This document shows, in pieces, positions 1-7,659 of a stretch of DNA of 9,415 nucleotides (the stretch's first letter is position 1; each line of letters starts with the position of its first letter). The stretch is taken from assembly GCA_964539665.1 (NCBI GenBank), contig CAZIKB010000184.1, forward strand, positions 1 to 9,415, read 5' to 3'. The notes beneath the pieces are model-generated. The model had not been told where the DNA came from and did no database searches. It saw only the letters and a list, made by a program, of their open reading frames with translations. Origin of the DNA: CAZIKB01 sp964539665 (GTDB lineage Bacteria > Zhuqueibacterota > Zhuqueibacteria > Oceanimicrobiales > Oceanimicrobiaceae). Made by a program: the position numbers and the translations under genes.

Positions 1-102
1 TCGTGCCGGATTGGCCGGCTTGACTATATTAGCTTTGCTTGGCGCACTCATCATTTTTCCTACTGTGTCTCTGTATTTCAGAAGTTCAGAATTTTGGATT
101 CA
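1..102. other. Left-edge sequence with two competing short readings
   Basis: On the minus strand an ATG at 51 (after AGGA, six bases away) opens MSAPSKANIVKPANPAR to the edge. That could be a third gene of the CoA operon starting about 50 bases after the fusion gene. On the plus strand a stop-free frame from 2 to a TGA at 155-157 encodes a hydrophobic helix (LAGLTILALLGALIIF) that could end a membrane protein, but it would overlap the fusion gene by 55 bases. Too little is visible to choose. Confidence 0.25.
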
Positions 103-2193
103 TCAGACCAGCATCGTCTTCTTGAACTCCATACCAATGCTGCCATTTTTACAATGAGAGCTGGTCATAAATTCGGCAGAATGTTTTGCCTGAATTGTGA
201 GCGCTTCGGATAAGGTTGCATCGCAGGATTTCTGGATGCATGCAAAGATCGCTTTTCTGGCAGCGACAGTTGCAGGATTATCCGATTCAGTTAGTCCACT
301 GAATTCTAACGGTATCTTTTTCAGTCTGTCTTCTTCTAATTTTCGTCGGGACAAAACAGCATCGCCACCGACAGCAATTTTCCAGGTCATCTGCAAAGCT
401 TCGTCCATTGAGCCGGCATAGTCAATGAGCCAACCTATTGCTTCACCGGCCTTGATTGATCTGCCTTCTAATAATAATCGAAGCAGCTTGGGCCAATCTT
501 CATAACTGGTTTTCCGAAACGGCCAGTGACACATTTCCATGCCTGGCACAACAGGCAGGGTTACTTCGGGCATACCCAGATCAGAATCCTCTACGGAAAC
601 AAGATAATGGCAGTGCGTCAGCAATTCCAGCATTCCGCCCAAACAGCGTTTGCCGTTCACGAAACCAACTGAAACTTGAAATTCATCATAAAACCGGCGG
701 GCGGTCCGGGACCAGCTACTGGCAACCCGAAATCCTTCTTCCGCATTATTTAATGCCGGGTAGAACTCGTTGGTGTCAGCGCCGACAAGCTGAGTTGAAA
801 GATGGAAGTCGCCAGTGATAATCACCCGGTCGATTCCTGCTGCTTTTAACCAGTCGATTGCGCGGTTCATCTCATCATTCACATCCTGGTTATAGCTTTC
901 ACGGGCAAGTGTGATGACTCCCACTTTACCGTCATGTTCGGCATTTACATACAATTGCTGCCACTCAGGAGCATCCATCTGCCTGAAGGTTTCGGGATAC
1001 CAGCCGCTTTCAGCCGCTTCGGGATGAAGTTTGTGGTAGGCTTCAACCATACCGATTGCAGAATCAGCGCCAAAACCACGAATCGTTGCCAGGATTCCCC
1101 GCCTGAACTGAGCGCATAATTCACCAATAGAATTGAGCAGCGAAAGGTGAGCTCTTTTTTCTTGCAGCATTATGGAAGTCATCTGGAATAACGATCCCAG
1201 TATCCAGGTTTGGAATGTATCGAAATCTTTTTCATCTAATGTCCAATTGACCATTGGCCGCAGGTGGTTTAGCGGGTACCAATTTTGACCGCTGTCTTTA
1301 TGTTCATTCAGCGAATCAGTTGGAGTATATAGCTCGCCGTAATGCTTGCTGAGGTGGTGGAGACATGACCAGGTCAGGAAATTCGCTCCTTTGGCGCCAA
1401 TCGCGTCGTGTGCCCTGAAAGGATTTGGGCCAACCAACTTACGGACGAATTTATCTATTTTCCAAAGTGGCATATTTGACGCCTGATGATACCTCAGACC
1501 AGCTAAAGTTATTCCGCAAAAAAGAACATCCAGAACAAATGACCAGTGGTCGCTGACCGGCATTGGGATCATTCCTAAAGCCCAGAATAACTGGGTAATC
1601 GCAGAAGGTTTCTCTTCAACAATCTCCCAGATTTTATTTATCTGATGCGGGAATGCCGGATGGGCAACACCTGTTTCAAGCTCAGACATTGGGAAGCCCG
1701 AAGTGACCGAGCGGATTTCAATTTCAGGAAAGGTTTCCTTAAACATTTTATAGTGAGATTTTTTGATTTCCAGGATTTCCGGAATTGCTTCTAAAAGAAA
1801 TCGCGGTTTAAACTCTTTGAGAAGCGGCGGCAGGTTAACGCCATCATAATTAAACTGGATAATATTTGACATGATTTCGCCAGCTTGTTTTTTACCGAAA
1901 CTGGCTGCTAAACCCTGGTACTGCATACCAATGCCATCGGGAGCGCCGGCAAAATCCAGGCCAACCAGCGGCACGCCAAATGGCTGAAGCCGGACGCCAA
2001 GCTGCATCATTTTGCCAGCTCCGACAATTCCGTTTGCTCCTGAAATAACCAGCGAACCGCGATTATCCGCTGTTCCGAAAACCTGGTCAACCATGTCGCT
2101 TGCTTTAACCGGTGGTTGTCCCTGTTTAAAAAATTCCAGAACTGTTCCCAGTCCTAATGTTTCGAGCGTCGATTGTCTCATTGTGTTAGCCAT
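103..2193 (-). CDS. 3-hydroxyacyl-CoA dehydrogenase / enoyl-CoA hydratase fusion protein (divergent)
   Basis: This 696-aa cytoplasmic protein probably catalyses hydration of an enoyl-CoA and NAD-dependent oxidation of the 3-hydroxyacyl-CoA. An NAD-binding Rossmann start is seen at residues 50-61 (GANGIVGAGK). The segment H178-PAFPHQINKIWEIV aligns without gaps to the HFFNPVxxMKLVEIV block of 3-hydroxyacyl-CoA dehydrogenases and keeps the catalytic His (178) and Glu (190), but the block's Asn is replaced. GPNPFRAHDAIG (255-266) matches the dehydrogenase C-terminal domain. A crotonase domain follows (about 422-600), with CLGGMLELL and LGMPEVTLPVVPG supplying both catalytic glutamates (E523, E543). 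The order dehydrogenase then hydratase is opposite to FadB/FadJ and like some archaeal/actinobacterial fusions. The ATG overlaps the thiolase stop (TAATG), with AAGGAGGTG at 2201-2209. The family is secure; the substrate is unknown. Confidence 0.85.
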   Translation of the reverse strand: MANTMRQSTLETLGLGTVLEFFKQGQPPVKASDMVDQVFGTADNRGSLVISGANGIVGAGKMMQLGVRLQPFGVPLVGLDFAGAPDGIGMQYQGLAASFGKKQAGEIMSNIIQFNYDGVNLPPLLKEFKPRFLLEAIPEILEIKKSHYKMFKETFPEIEIRSVTSGFPMSELETGVAHPAFPHQINKIWEIVEEKPSAITQLFWALGMIPMPVSDHWSFVLDVLFCGITLAGLRYHQASNMPLWKIDKFVRKLVGPNPFRAHDAIGAKGANFLTWSCLHHLSKHYGELYTPTDSLNEHKDSGQNWYPLNHLRPMVNWTLDEKDFDTFQTWILGSLFQMTSIMLQEKRAHLSLLNSIGELCAQFRRGILATIRGFGADSAIGMVEAYHKLHPEAAESGWYPETFRQMDAPEWQQLYVNAEHDGKVGVITLARESYNQDVNDEMNRAIDWLKAAGIDRVIITGDFHLSTQLVGADTNEFYPALNNAEEGFRVASSWSRTARRFYDEFQVSVGFVNGKRCLGGMLELLTHCHYLVSVEDSDLGMPEVTLPVVPGMEMCHWPFRKTSYEDWPKLLRLLLEGRSIKAGEAIGWLIDYAGSMDEALQMTWKIAVGGDAVLSRRKLEEDRLKKIPLEFSGLTESDNPATVAARKAIFACIQKSCDATLSEALTIQAKHSAEFMTSSHCKNGSIGMEFKKTMLV

Positions 2194-3404
2194 TACCGTT
2201 CACCTCCTTCTGTAACTTTTAAGATAGCTGCAATACCCACATCTCCGGCAGCACATCCAAATATTAAAACATAGCCTCCACCAAGATCAACTGCTTCCTC
2301 CAGAGCTTCAATTGTAACCCGGGTGAGAGTTGGGCCCTGTGGATGTCCCCAGACTAACGGGCAGCCGGTATTATTTAATTTTCTCCAGTCATAATCAAAT
2401 ATTTTGGAGAAAACAGCATCGTTAACAGCAAAAGGATTGTGGTTTTTAGCCACTACAATATCGTCCATGGTCAGTCCGGTCTGTTGCAGTAATTTCTGTA
2501 CCGCGAGAGCCGGCGATTCCGGCATGAGACTGGGAAGAGTCCTTACTTCAGCTTTTCCCACGAATTGAATATCAATCTCAGGTTTTGGGCTGAGCTCTTT
2601 GGCTTTTTCCGGAGTGGTTACCAGTAAAGTAGCCATTCCGTCGGAAGCGTGGGTTTGGCTGCCGCCGGTAACACAGCTATCCAGCTCCCGCATAGCTCGC
2701 AATCCATCCATTGTTATCTGACGAACTCCGGCGTCGGTGTCTATTTTACCAAGAACTTTACCCTGGAGATTTAACACTTCCAGCGGCACGAGCACCCGGT
2801 CGAGGAAACCTGAATCAAGCGCCTGAAAATATTGCTGGTAGCGACAAAAAGTCAGCTCGTCGACTTCTTTGCGGTCTATTTTGTATTTTCGTGCTGCATT
2901 ACCCGCAGTATTGATCATAGCCTGACCGGTAGCCGGATCAAAGCCAAAATTATCCCAGACGTCGCTTATGGCCAAGGTTCTTTCATACGCTCGTCGTTCG
3001 GGGAAAACACCGACGGGAGAGTCGCTCGCCCGATCAAATGTCAGAACACCAACCACGTCGCTGGCTTTGCTTTCGATTTCTGCGGCTGCCACCAGTATGG
3101 CCTTCAATCCTGTGGCGCAAGCCTGTTCTACATGATATCCGGGAACCCGGCGCCCCATGCAGCTCGCTATAAAGGGTGCGGTCCAGAATTTCCAGTGCCA
3201 GGGGATGGTTGAGCCAATAACAAGATAATTCAAATTACTTTGAGAAACATTTCTCTTGCCTAAAATGTTGCTCATGGCTTCTCCTGCAAACTGACCGATG
3301 TTGACCTCAGCCAATGCTGACATCTGCCAGGCAGGAAAGAAACTGCTGCCCCAGGTGCCGTACGGAATTCTGGCGCCGGGGAAAATTGTTCCGTTGTCTT
3401 TCAA
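2193..3404 (-). CDS. Divergent thiolase (acetyl-CoA acetyltransferase-like), TTG start
   Basis: This 403-aa thiolase-fold enzyme would catalyse CoA-dependent cleavage of a 3-ketoacyl-CoA or the reverse Claisen condensation. Visible motifs are the nucleophile Cys96 in EQACATGLKA, a GSQTHASDGM loop (248-257), NHNPF (321-325) where classical thiolases have NEAFA, His354 in GHPQG, and Cys384 in FGCAAGDVGIAA. The Cys-His-Cys set is therefore complete although the flanking residues are unusual. I chose the TTG at 3404: AGGAGG lies six bases upstream, and the protein then begins MKDNGTIFPG. A longer ATG frame from 3476 would add 24 residues and would translate the ribosome binding site itself. The gene is first of two, and its last codons carry the ribosome binding site of the dehydrogenase/hydratase fusion. 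It is cytoplasmic; the exact substrate cannot be read from the sequence. Confidence 0.87.
   Translation of the reverse strand: MKDNGTIFPGARIPYGTWGSSFFPAWQMSALAEVNIGQFAGEAMSNILGKRNVSQSNLNYLVIGSTIPWHWKFWTAPFIASCMGRRVPGYHVEQACATGLKAILVAAAEIESKASDVVGVLTFDRASDSPVGVFPERRAYERTLAISDVWDNFGFDPATGQAMINTAGNAARKYKIDRKEVDELTFCRYQQYFQALDSGFLDRVLVPLEVLNLQGKVLGKIDTDAGVRQITMDGLRAMRELDSCVTGGSQTHASDGMATLLVTTPEKAKELSPKPEIDIQFVGKAEVRTLPSLMPESPALAVQKLLQQTGLTMDDIVVAKNHNPFAVNDAVFSKIFDYDWRKLNNTGCPLVWGHPQGPTLTRVTIEALEEAVDLGGGYVLIFGCAAGDVGIAAILKVTEGGER
2201..2209 (-). promoter_or_regulatory. Shine-Dalgarno inside the thiolase 3' end, coupling the fusion gene
   Basis: AAGGAGGTG lies within the last thiolase codons (Glu-Gly-Gly-Glu-Arg-stop), seven bases before the ATG that shares its A with the TAA stop. 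This arrangement implies translational coupling and matched amounts of the two enzymes. Confidence 0.8.
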
Positions 3405-3410
3405 TGCTGA

Positions 3411-3416
3411 CCTCCT
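3411..3416 (-). promoter_or_regulatory. Shine-Dalgarno AGGAGG deciding the TTG start of the thiolase
   Basis: AGGAGG on the minus strand is followed by six bases (TCAGCA) and TTG. This spacing is ideal and no ATG or GTG lies nearby in frame, so it fixes the start at 3404. Confidence 0.8.
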
Positions 3417-3444
3417 TAGTTTGATTTTGTTTATACTGATATTT

Positions 3445-3473
3445 ATTATTAAGATTAAAGACCTTGCAGTTAA
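3445..3473 (-). promoter_or_regulatory. Possible promoter of the thiolase operon
   Basis: On the minus strand TTAACT (3473-3468) is followed by a 17-base spacer and AATAAT (3450-3445), about 35-40 bases before the TTG start. The match to a sigma-70-type consensus is only moderate, and FCB-group organisms may use a different consensus, so this is a candidate only. Confidence 0.3.
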
Positions 3474-3494
3474 CACGATTTTAACCTGCTGACA

Positions 3495-3513
3495 TTTCAG
3501 AGAAACTCTGAAA
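3495..3513. promoter_or_regulatory. Perfect 8-bp dyad upstream of the thiolase operon, candidate operator
   Basis: TTTCAGAG-AAA-CTCTGAAA is a perfect inverted repeat of eight bases with a three-base centre. It lies about 90 bases before the thiolase start and about 20 bases upstream of the candidate -35. No T-run follows it in the direction of transcription, which argues against an intrinsic terminator. A repressor or activator site for the CoA operon is the simplest reading. Confidence 0.4.
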
Positions 3514-3576
3514 AAGAATTTGTACTTACTAATCTCCTAAATCTTAAAATTATGGTTGTTTTGAGAAAAAAATGAT

Positions 3577-3884
3577 GCCTGTCTCCTGAGTTTAATCCTT
3601 ATTTATTATATTTAATGAAAAGTTATTTGACATAAAATGTCAAGTAAAAAATTATCATTGTTGTAACATACCACAAAATTTCAGCACTAGTGGTGATGTG
3701 AAAATATGTTTCATCTATGAAGGCAGGACTATGCATGTGATTAATAACCATATCATTAGCAAGGTTTATGAAATGGATAAAGCTATGCTTGCACCTGGGA
3801 AGCCAGTGGATGAGTAAATATAATCGACGGTCAATTTTCTTTTTAAGGAACTGTGAATAAAGTGTTACTTGATTTGATGGATTA
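3577..3884 (-). pseudogene. Repeat copy 1: relic of an unidentified small gene
   Basis: This stretch aligns with 8079-8379 as a diverged direct repeat. From 3734 to 3883 the match to 8229-8378 is gap-free, and I count 111 of 150 identical bases. On the minus strand one frame stays open for about 92 codons, from 3901 to a TAA at 3623-3625. It contains FINLANDMVINHM and, further on, TTSAEILWYVTT and a hydrophobic tail ending in FYVK. The equivalent frame of copy 2 reads FINLANVMVVKRM and then breaks. Mismatches in the first half favour one codon position, as expected of former coding sequence. No suitable start codon precedes the conserved part, so the gene is probably dead. I do not recognise the family. 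A non-coding dispersed repeat remains possible. Confidence 0.5.
3624..3645. promoter_or_regulatory. TTGACAT-AAA-ATGTCAA dyad in repeat copy 1
   Basis: A perfect seven-base inverted repeat with an AAA centre lies at the downstream end of repeat copy 1 as read on the minus strand. In copy 2 the same place reads TTCGACTTAAAATATCAAG and the symmetry is largely lost. It could be an operator or part of a promoter (TTGACA), or simply an AT-rich palindrome. Confidence 0.3.
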
Positions 3885-3954
3885 TGGTAACGATATGGAG
3901 TTCACGAGACCAAGTTGAAAAAGGAAAACTCACTAAACAACTTTAACTTGCGCT

Positions 3955-6381
3955 TTAATGAATCTTAAGCATTTTCTTTGTTTTGGTATAAGTGTCTGTT
4001 TTTAATTGATAGAAATAGATGCCAGTTGAAACTTCAACACCGGCTTTATTTTTACCATCCCAATTAATCGTGTGAAAACCAGCAGATAACTTTTTGTCTA
4101 AAAACTCTTTTACAACACGGCCTTTTATATTATAAATCGTAATTTTAACCTGGCTGCTTTTCGGTATTGAAAAATTAATGGTTGTTGAGGGATTGAAAGG
4201 ATTGGGGTAGCTTTGAAAGAGCGTGATTGATTTTGGATGAAAATCAGATTTATGAATCGGCCCATGGTTTACATTTGTAGGAATATTTATTTCTACAGGT
4301 CCCTCAATATAATCATTTTCTACCCCATCCTGTAAATCGCCTAAACTTACTCTCGGCAATACAACCTGCTGAGGATAATTTAATACACGTAAAGGAATTT
4401 GTGTTTCAAATTTTGAATATGTGGAATCTACTTCAACATCACATAGAGCTCTCAAGGTAGTGTACGACATATCATCACCCATTGGGCCTTGCCATTTATT
4501 ATCGCTGCCCATAATTATCCCATAACTTAAATCAGCAACTTCATCTCCGTTGAGACTTATATTTAAACCTATTAAATCCTTATTGGGCTGATTCCTAAGA
4601 CTCCCCGTGACTTCAATCATTAAATAAAGATACATATCATCAATTGTCCCATAAACTGCTTTTAGATCATAATCATCGGTTTTGCTATCTCCCAAATCAT
4701 CTTCGATAAGTAAATATTCTGGCTTCCAATCATCAATTTTTCCGTTTATTTCAACCACTCTTTTTTTATTATCGCCATTACCATAATAGTAACGTATCAC
4801 ATCCTCTGCAGGTTTTCCGCGAGGTGATAGTCCAGAATCTTTTGGACCACCTTCAGCTGGAATAAAAGACCATCCATACCAACCTTGAACCATCAGGTTA
4901 TCTAAATTTTTTCTTGCTTCAAATCCTGCTTTATAATACAATTCTTGCCAAAGCATGTTTGGATTCTGAAAACTTCCCCCTCCCACAAATTTACCCCAGT
5001 TAATAAAAAGGCTGTCAACACTGGGAACTCCATTTTCAAAAAACATAATTGGCTTATCTTGAACATTCTTTAGAGCAGATATTACATTTTCATTATGCCA
5101 TATAAAGAAATTATAGATATCTTCATAGGTTGTATTTGGATTATTAAAAAGTGGAAAATTATTTATTATATATGAATATGCTGAAGTACTTCCACAACCC
5201 ATTATATCTACTGCTTTCAACATGGTTTTAATCTCGGTATAAAGAGGAATAGGTTGATCACCAGAAGGAGGGAGTTCCTCAAAAGCACCTATCGGACCGG
5301 GATATATAATCCTTGCATCTTTAATTTTTTGTACCATAAAATTATTCCAGTCTTCATTTGAAATTGTACCTGAAACATTTATCATGGTCTCTCCAACTTG
5401 AAAAATCTCTGCACCTGTTTCATAAGTAATTCTTGCTAAAGGCAATAATATGTTATCTCCATAATTTTCAAAAAAAGTTCCCCAATTACTTGGAGAATAA
5501 CCACCTCTCGAAAAATTAAAGTCATCCTGAAATGGAACAATTGATACTCCCATTCCTTTGTTATGAAGTTGATTGATAAGATATCTCCATTCAAATTCTC
5601 TTAGAGAAATACCTCCTGTTGGATCTGAACTGTTAAAGTCATCAATGTAAGATTGATGGAAAACTTCGGTTGAATTAATATCTCTAATAAAGAAAGGATC
5701 CCTTATCCTGACATGATTTACATTATCAAAAACTAATTCATCAATCAGGTAATCAATCAACATCTTCTGAGAATTCCAGCTCCAATCAGACCTAATTAGT
5801 TCATTCCACCAAGCTCCGGTAAAAGTCACATCCTTCAACCTCTCCATCTTCTTCCATCTTCCATACTTAATCCTCCGATCCAACGCCTCCTCGCGATAAC
5901 CTTCTTCCGCTAAAAATTGCTCTACCGACCTAATCCGATTAAAATCCAACTGCGGATGCCAGGGGATGTAATATTCGGTTTTGGTGCTATCCGCACTCCG
6001 TAAGGTGCCATTTCTTTTAAATGCAATCACGGCAACTTCTTTTTCATCATGGCCATCAAATGCATCTGCTAATTTTATGGTAAATTTGCCTCTGCCATAC
6101 CAATTGCCTTTGCTGTGAACATACAATGTATCTTGAAGAGCGCTAAAAAATGCGACAACTGAATCCTCTGTTGCAGTTGACCAAATTAATGAATCAGCAT
6201 CGGCATCATAGCCAAAGTCCGATAGGAGTAAAGAAAAAATACTATCTTTATGTGAAACGCACTGTTTTGTTATGACTGTATCCGGAAAATCAGGAGAAAT
6301 GATTGGAGGATTATTTGTTTTTGCACTCAGCGTGGAATTCAAAAAGATTAAAATTGTCAGCAACGTGATCTTTGAATTCAT
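3955..6381 (-). CDS. Secreted glycoside-hydrolase-like protein with T9SS-type C-terminal sorting domain
   Basis: The product has 808 residues from MNSKITLL. This ATG (6381) follows AAGGA by nine bases; a TTG ten codons upstream is less likely. Domains: signal peptide 1-20 (hydrophobic core LLTILIFL, LSA then Lys); an Ig/cadherin-like domain about 25-122; a beta/alpha-barrel-like region about 186-535; a CBM9/DOMON-like domain about 543-700 opening with INGKIDDW; and a FlgD-like sorting domain 717-806 with SYPNPFNPSTTI and STGIYFYQL. In the barrel, E331 (FQVGETM) and E449 (IMFFENGV) sit where clan GH-A enzymes place acid/base and nucleophile, and WYGWSF (501-506) looks like strand eight. I infer a cell-surface or secreted enzyme acting on a polysaccharide. 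The GH family and substrate are not determined, and the catalytic assignment is inference. The gene is visibly more AT-rich than the CoA operon and appears monocistronic. Confidence 0.78.
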   Translation of the reverse strand: MNSKITLLTILIFLNSTLSAKTNNPPIISPDFPDTVITKQCVSHKDSIFSLLLSDFGYDADADSLIWSTATEDSVVAFFSALQDTLYVHSKGNWYGRGKFTIKLADAFDGHDEKEVAVIAFKRNGTLRSADSTKTEYYIPWHPQLDFNRIRSVEQFLAEEGYREEALDRRIKYGRWKKMERLKDVTFTGAWWNELIRSDWSWNSQKMLIDYLIDELVFDNVNHVRIRDPFFIRDINSTEVFHQSYIDDFNSSDPTGGISLREFEWRYLINQLHNKGMGVSIVPFQDDFNFSRGGYSPSNWGTFFENYGDNILLPLARITYETGAEIFQVGETMINVSGTISNEDWNNFMVQKIKDARIIYPGPIGAFEELPPSGDQPIPLYTEIKTMLKAVDIMGCGSTSAYSYIINNFPLFNNPNTTYEDIYNFFIWHNENVISALKNVQDKPIMFFENGVPSVDSLFINWGKFVGGGSFQNPNMLWQELYYKAGFEARKNLDNLMVQGWYGWSFIPAEGGPKDSGLSPRGKPAEDVIRYYYGNGDNKKRVVEINGKIDDWKPEYLLIEDDLGDSKTDDYDLKAVYGTIDDMYLYLMIEVTGSLRNQPNKDLIGLNISLNGDEVADLSYGIIMGSDNKWQGPMGDDMSYTTLRALCDVEVDSTYSKFETQIPLRVLNYPQQVVLPRVSLGDLQDGVENDYIEGPVEINIPTNVNHGPIHKSDFHPKSITLFQSYPNPFNPSTTINFSIPKSSQVKITIYNIKGRVVKEFLDKKLSAGFHTINWDGKNKAGVEVSTGIYFYQLKTDTYTKTKKMLKIH

Positions 6382-6564
6382 TTTAATAATTCCTTTTAGA
6401 ATATTTGGCAATTAACCTTCCATTTCACGAACGGCGGGATTTCAAGGCACGGGACATACTTAGAATAATAAAATCTGAAAAAGCTCAAAACTGACTCAAA
6501 TCGCAAGTGTTCCACCGTCACTTTGCAAGCGTTTGTTATGAGTTAATTTTTTATTGCTTGAAGC

Positions 6565-7659
6565 TTATCTGTTTTTCCATTCGTGTCTAGTACGGAGATG
6601 GTTATGCCATGAGTTTTTAATATAACCATCATGCTGCAAACGTCCCACCACGATACTTGGATCAATCTCCAGCTGGTGCGCAAAGAGTTCTATATCCTGT
6701 GGATAAAAGGCCTCTGCTTTAAGAAAAAATTCGTATTCATCTGGCGGAATTAATAGGTCTGCAGCAAATCTGTCGGCTTCCTTCTCTGGTTTATCTAATT
6801 CGTGTTCCCGATTATCTCCTTCTAAAAAAACCATCTGTTTGCCATGTAACAGCAGGTGACCAATTTCATGAAATAGGCTGAACCAAAAAATATCTGCCCA
6901 GCTGCCCCGAATTGTTAGCATTAGAACAGCTTTGTTCTGCCCCAACCAGAAAGTGGCCCCATGTAAATAAGTTTTTGGTAAATGCGGACAGAGCACAAGT
7001 ACTACACCAGCATCTAAGAGAATTTGGCGAAGTTGAGTTTCAAATTTCTCTGGCAATAATTGTGTCATGCCGCAAATAGATGGAAGTGCACTCGCTAAAA
7101 TATCCTTTCTAAAGGGTGCCGCCTCTGTCTTTTGCCCCTGTAATTCTCCGATTCTTAACCACGCTGAAGTCGCTTCGGGTGATCGTTTCCCTGTTCCTTG
7201 TCGAAAAGCCACTTGATAGCGCTTTAAGGATGAAATATTTTTTAGTGATGTCACCCCAAAAAAATGTTGCAATTCCTGGACTTTTTCTGCTGGCTTAGTT
7301 TTCTTAGCGATGAATCCCAATTTAACTAATTCCGAGTAGCAAAACTTAGTGACTAAATGGCTTTCATCACGTAGTCTTTGCCTTTCCAGAACTTCCTGAT
7401 TGCGAGCTAAAGTTAAGCGATATTCAGCTTCCAAACCCGTCCAGATATTAGCAGGCACACCAACAACCTTTTCTAACTGTAAAGCAGTATCTGGAGTTAT
7501 AGCTTTGTCACCACTAAAAATAGCACTCAGTTTAGGAGCAGGACGGCTCATACGCCGGGCCAACTCATTCTTTGTCATGCCCAATTCGGAAATAACTTCT
7601 TCTAAGTACTCACCAGGTGGTATTGCCAAATCGGAGTGAGTTTGTTCTCTAATCATCAT
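6565..7659 (-). CDS. HigA-type antitoxin fused to an ImmA/IrrE-like metallopeptidase domain
   Basis: The product has 364 residues, against about 100 for a plain HigA. Residues 15-80 (PGEYLEEVISELGMTKNELA through TPDTALQLEKVVG to NIWTGLEAEYRL) match the HigA helix-turn-helix pattern, which binds the operon's own operator. Residues 250-300 hold HEIGH (264-268) and a downstream EKEADRFAADLLIP, giving a full zinc set H264, H268 and probably E294, as in ImmA/IrrE (COG2856) proteases. The ATG at 7659 overlaps the toxin stop by 11 bases and follows AGGAGGTGAG. I infer that it neutralises the HigB-like toxin and represses transcription. The protease domain may cleave a repressor, the antitoxin part or another partner; that role is not visible in the sequence. 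Related long fusions are known in many genomes, so the architecture is uncommon rather than new. Confidence 0.85.
   Translation of the reverse strand: MMIREQTHSDLAIPPGEYLEEVISELGMTKNELARRMSRPAPKLSAIFSGDKAITPDTALQLEKVVGVPANIWTGLEAEYRLTLARNQEVLERQRLRDESHLVTKFCYSELVKLGFIAKKTKPAEKVQELQHFFGVTSLKNISSLKRYQVAFRQGTGKRSPEATSAWLRIGELQGQKTEAAPFRKDILASALPSICGMTQLLPEKFETQLRQILLDAGVVLVLCPHLPKTYLHGATFWLGQNKAVLMLTIRGSWADIFWFSLFHEIGHLLLHGKQMVFLEGDNREHELDKPEKEADRFAADLLIPPDEYEFFLKAEAFYPQDIELFAHQLEIDPSIVVGRLQHDGYIKNSWHNHLRTRHEWKNR

Noticed and set aside
197..818. Plus-strand open frames opposite the dehydrogenase/hydratase gene.
   Set aside because: They are antisense shadows with low-complexity, non-protein-like composition and no ribosome binding sites.
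3731..3818. Plus-strand mini-ORF in repeat copy 1 (MHVINNHIISKVYEMDK...), similar to a frame in copy 2.
   Set aside because: The substitution pattern does not favour this frame, copy 2 has no start codon for it, and both copies need the same frame switch to reach the next conserved block. The minus-strand frame explains the pattern better.
3910..3950. Possible terminator hairpin after the secreted-enzyme gene (CAAGTT...AACTTG).
   Set aside because: The arms are short, the loop is long and no T-run follows on the minus strand.
5830..5960. Locally more GC-rich, pyrimidine-patterned stretch inside the secreted-enzyme gene.
   Set aside because: The reading frame passes through normally and the encoded residues fit a charged linker before the barrel; a transfer or insertion event cannot be shown from composition by eye.
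6470..6545. attC-like sequence downstream of the long antitoxin gene (minus strand TAACAAACGC, with an imperfect hairpin GCAAAGTG...CACTTGC).
   Set aside because: The left end resembles integron attC/VCR sites, but the matching right-hand GTTRRRY core is absent, the stem is poor, and no integrase or other attC is in the window. Coincidence is more likely.
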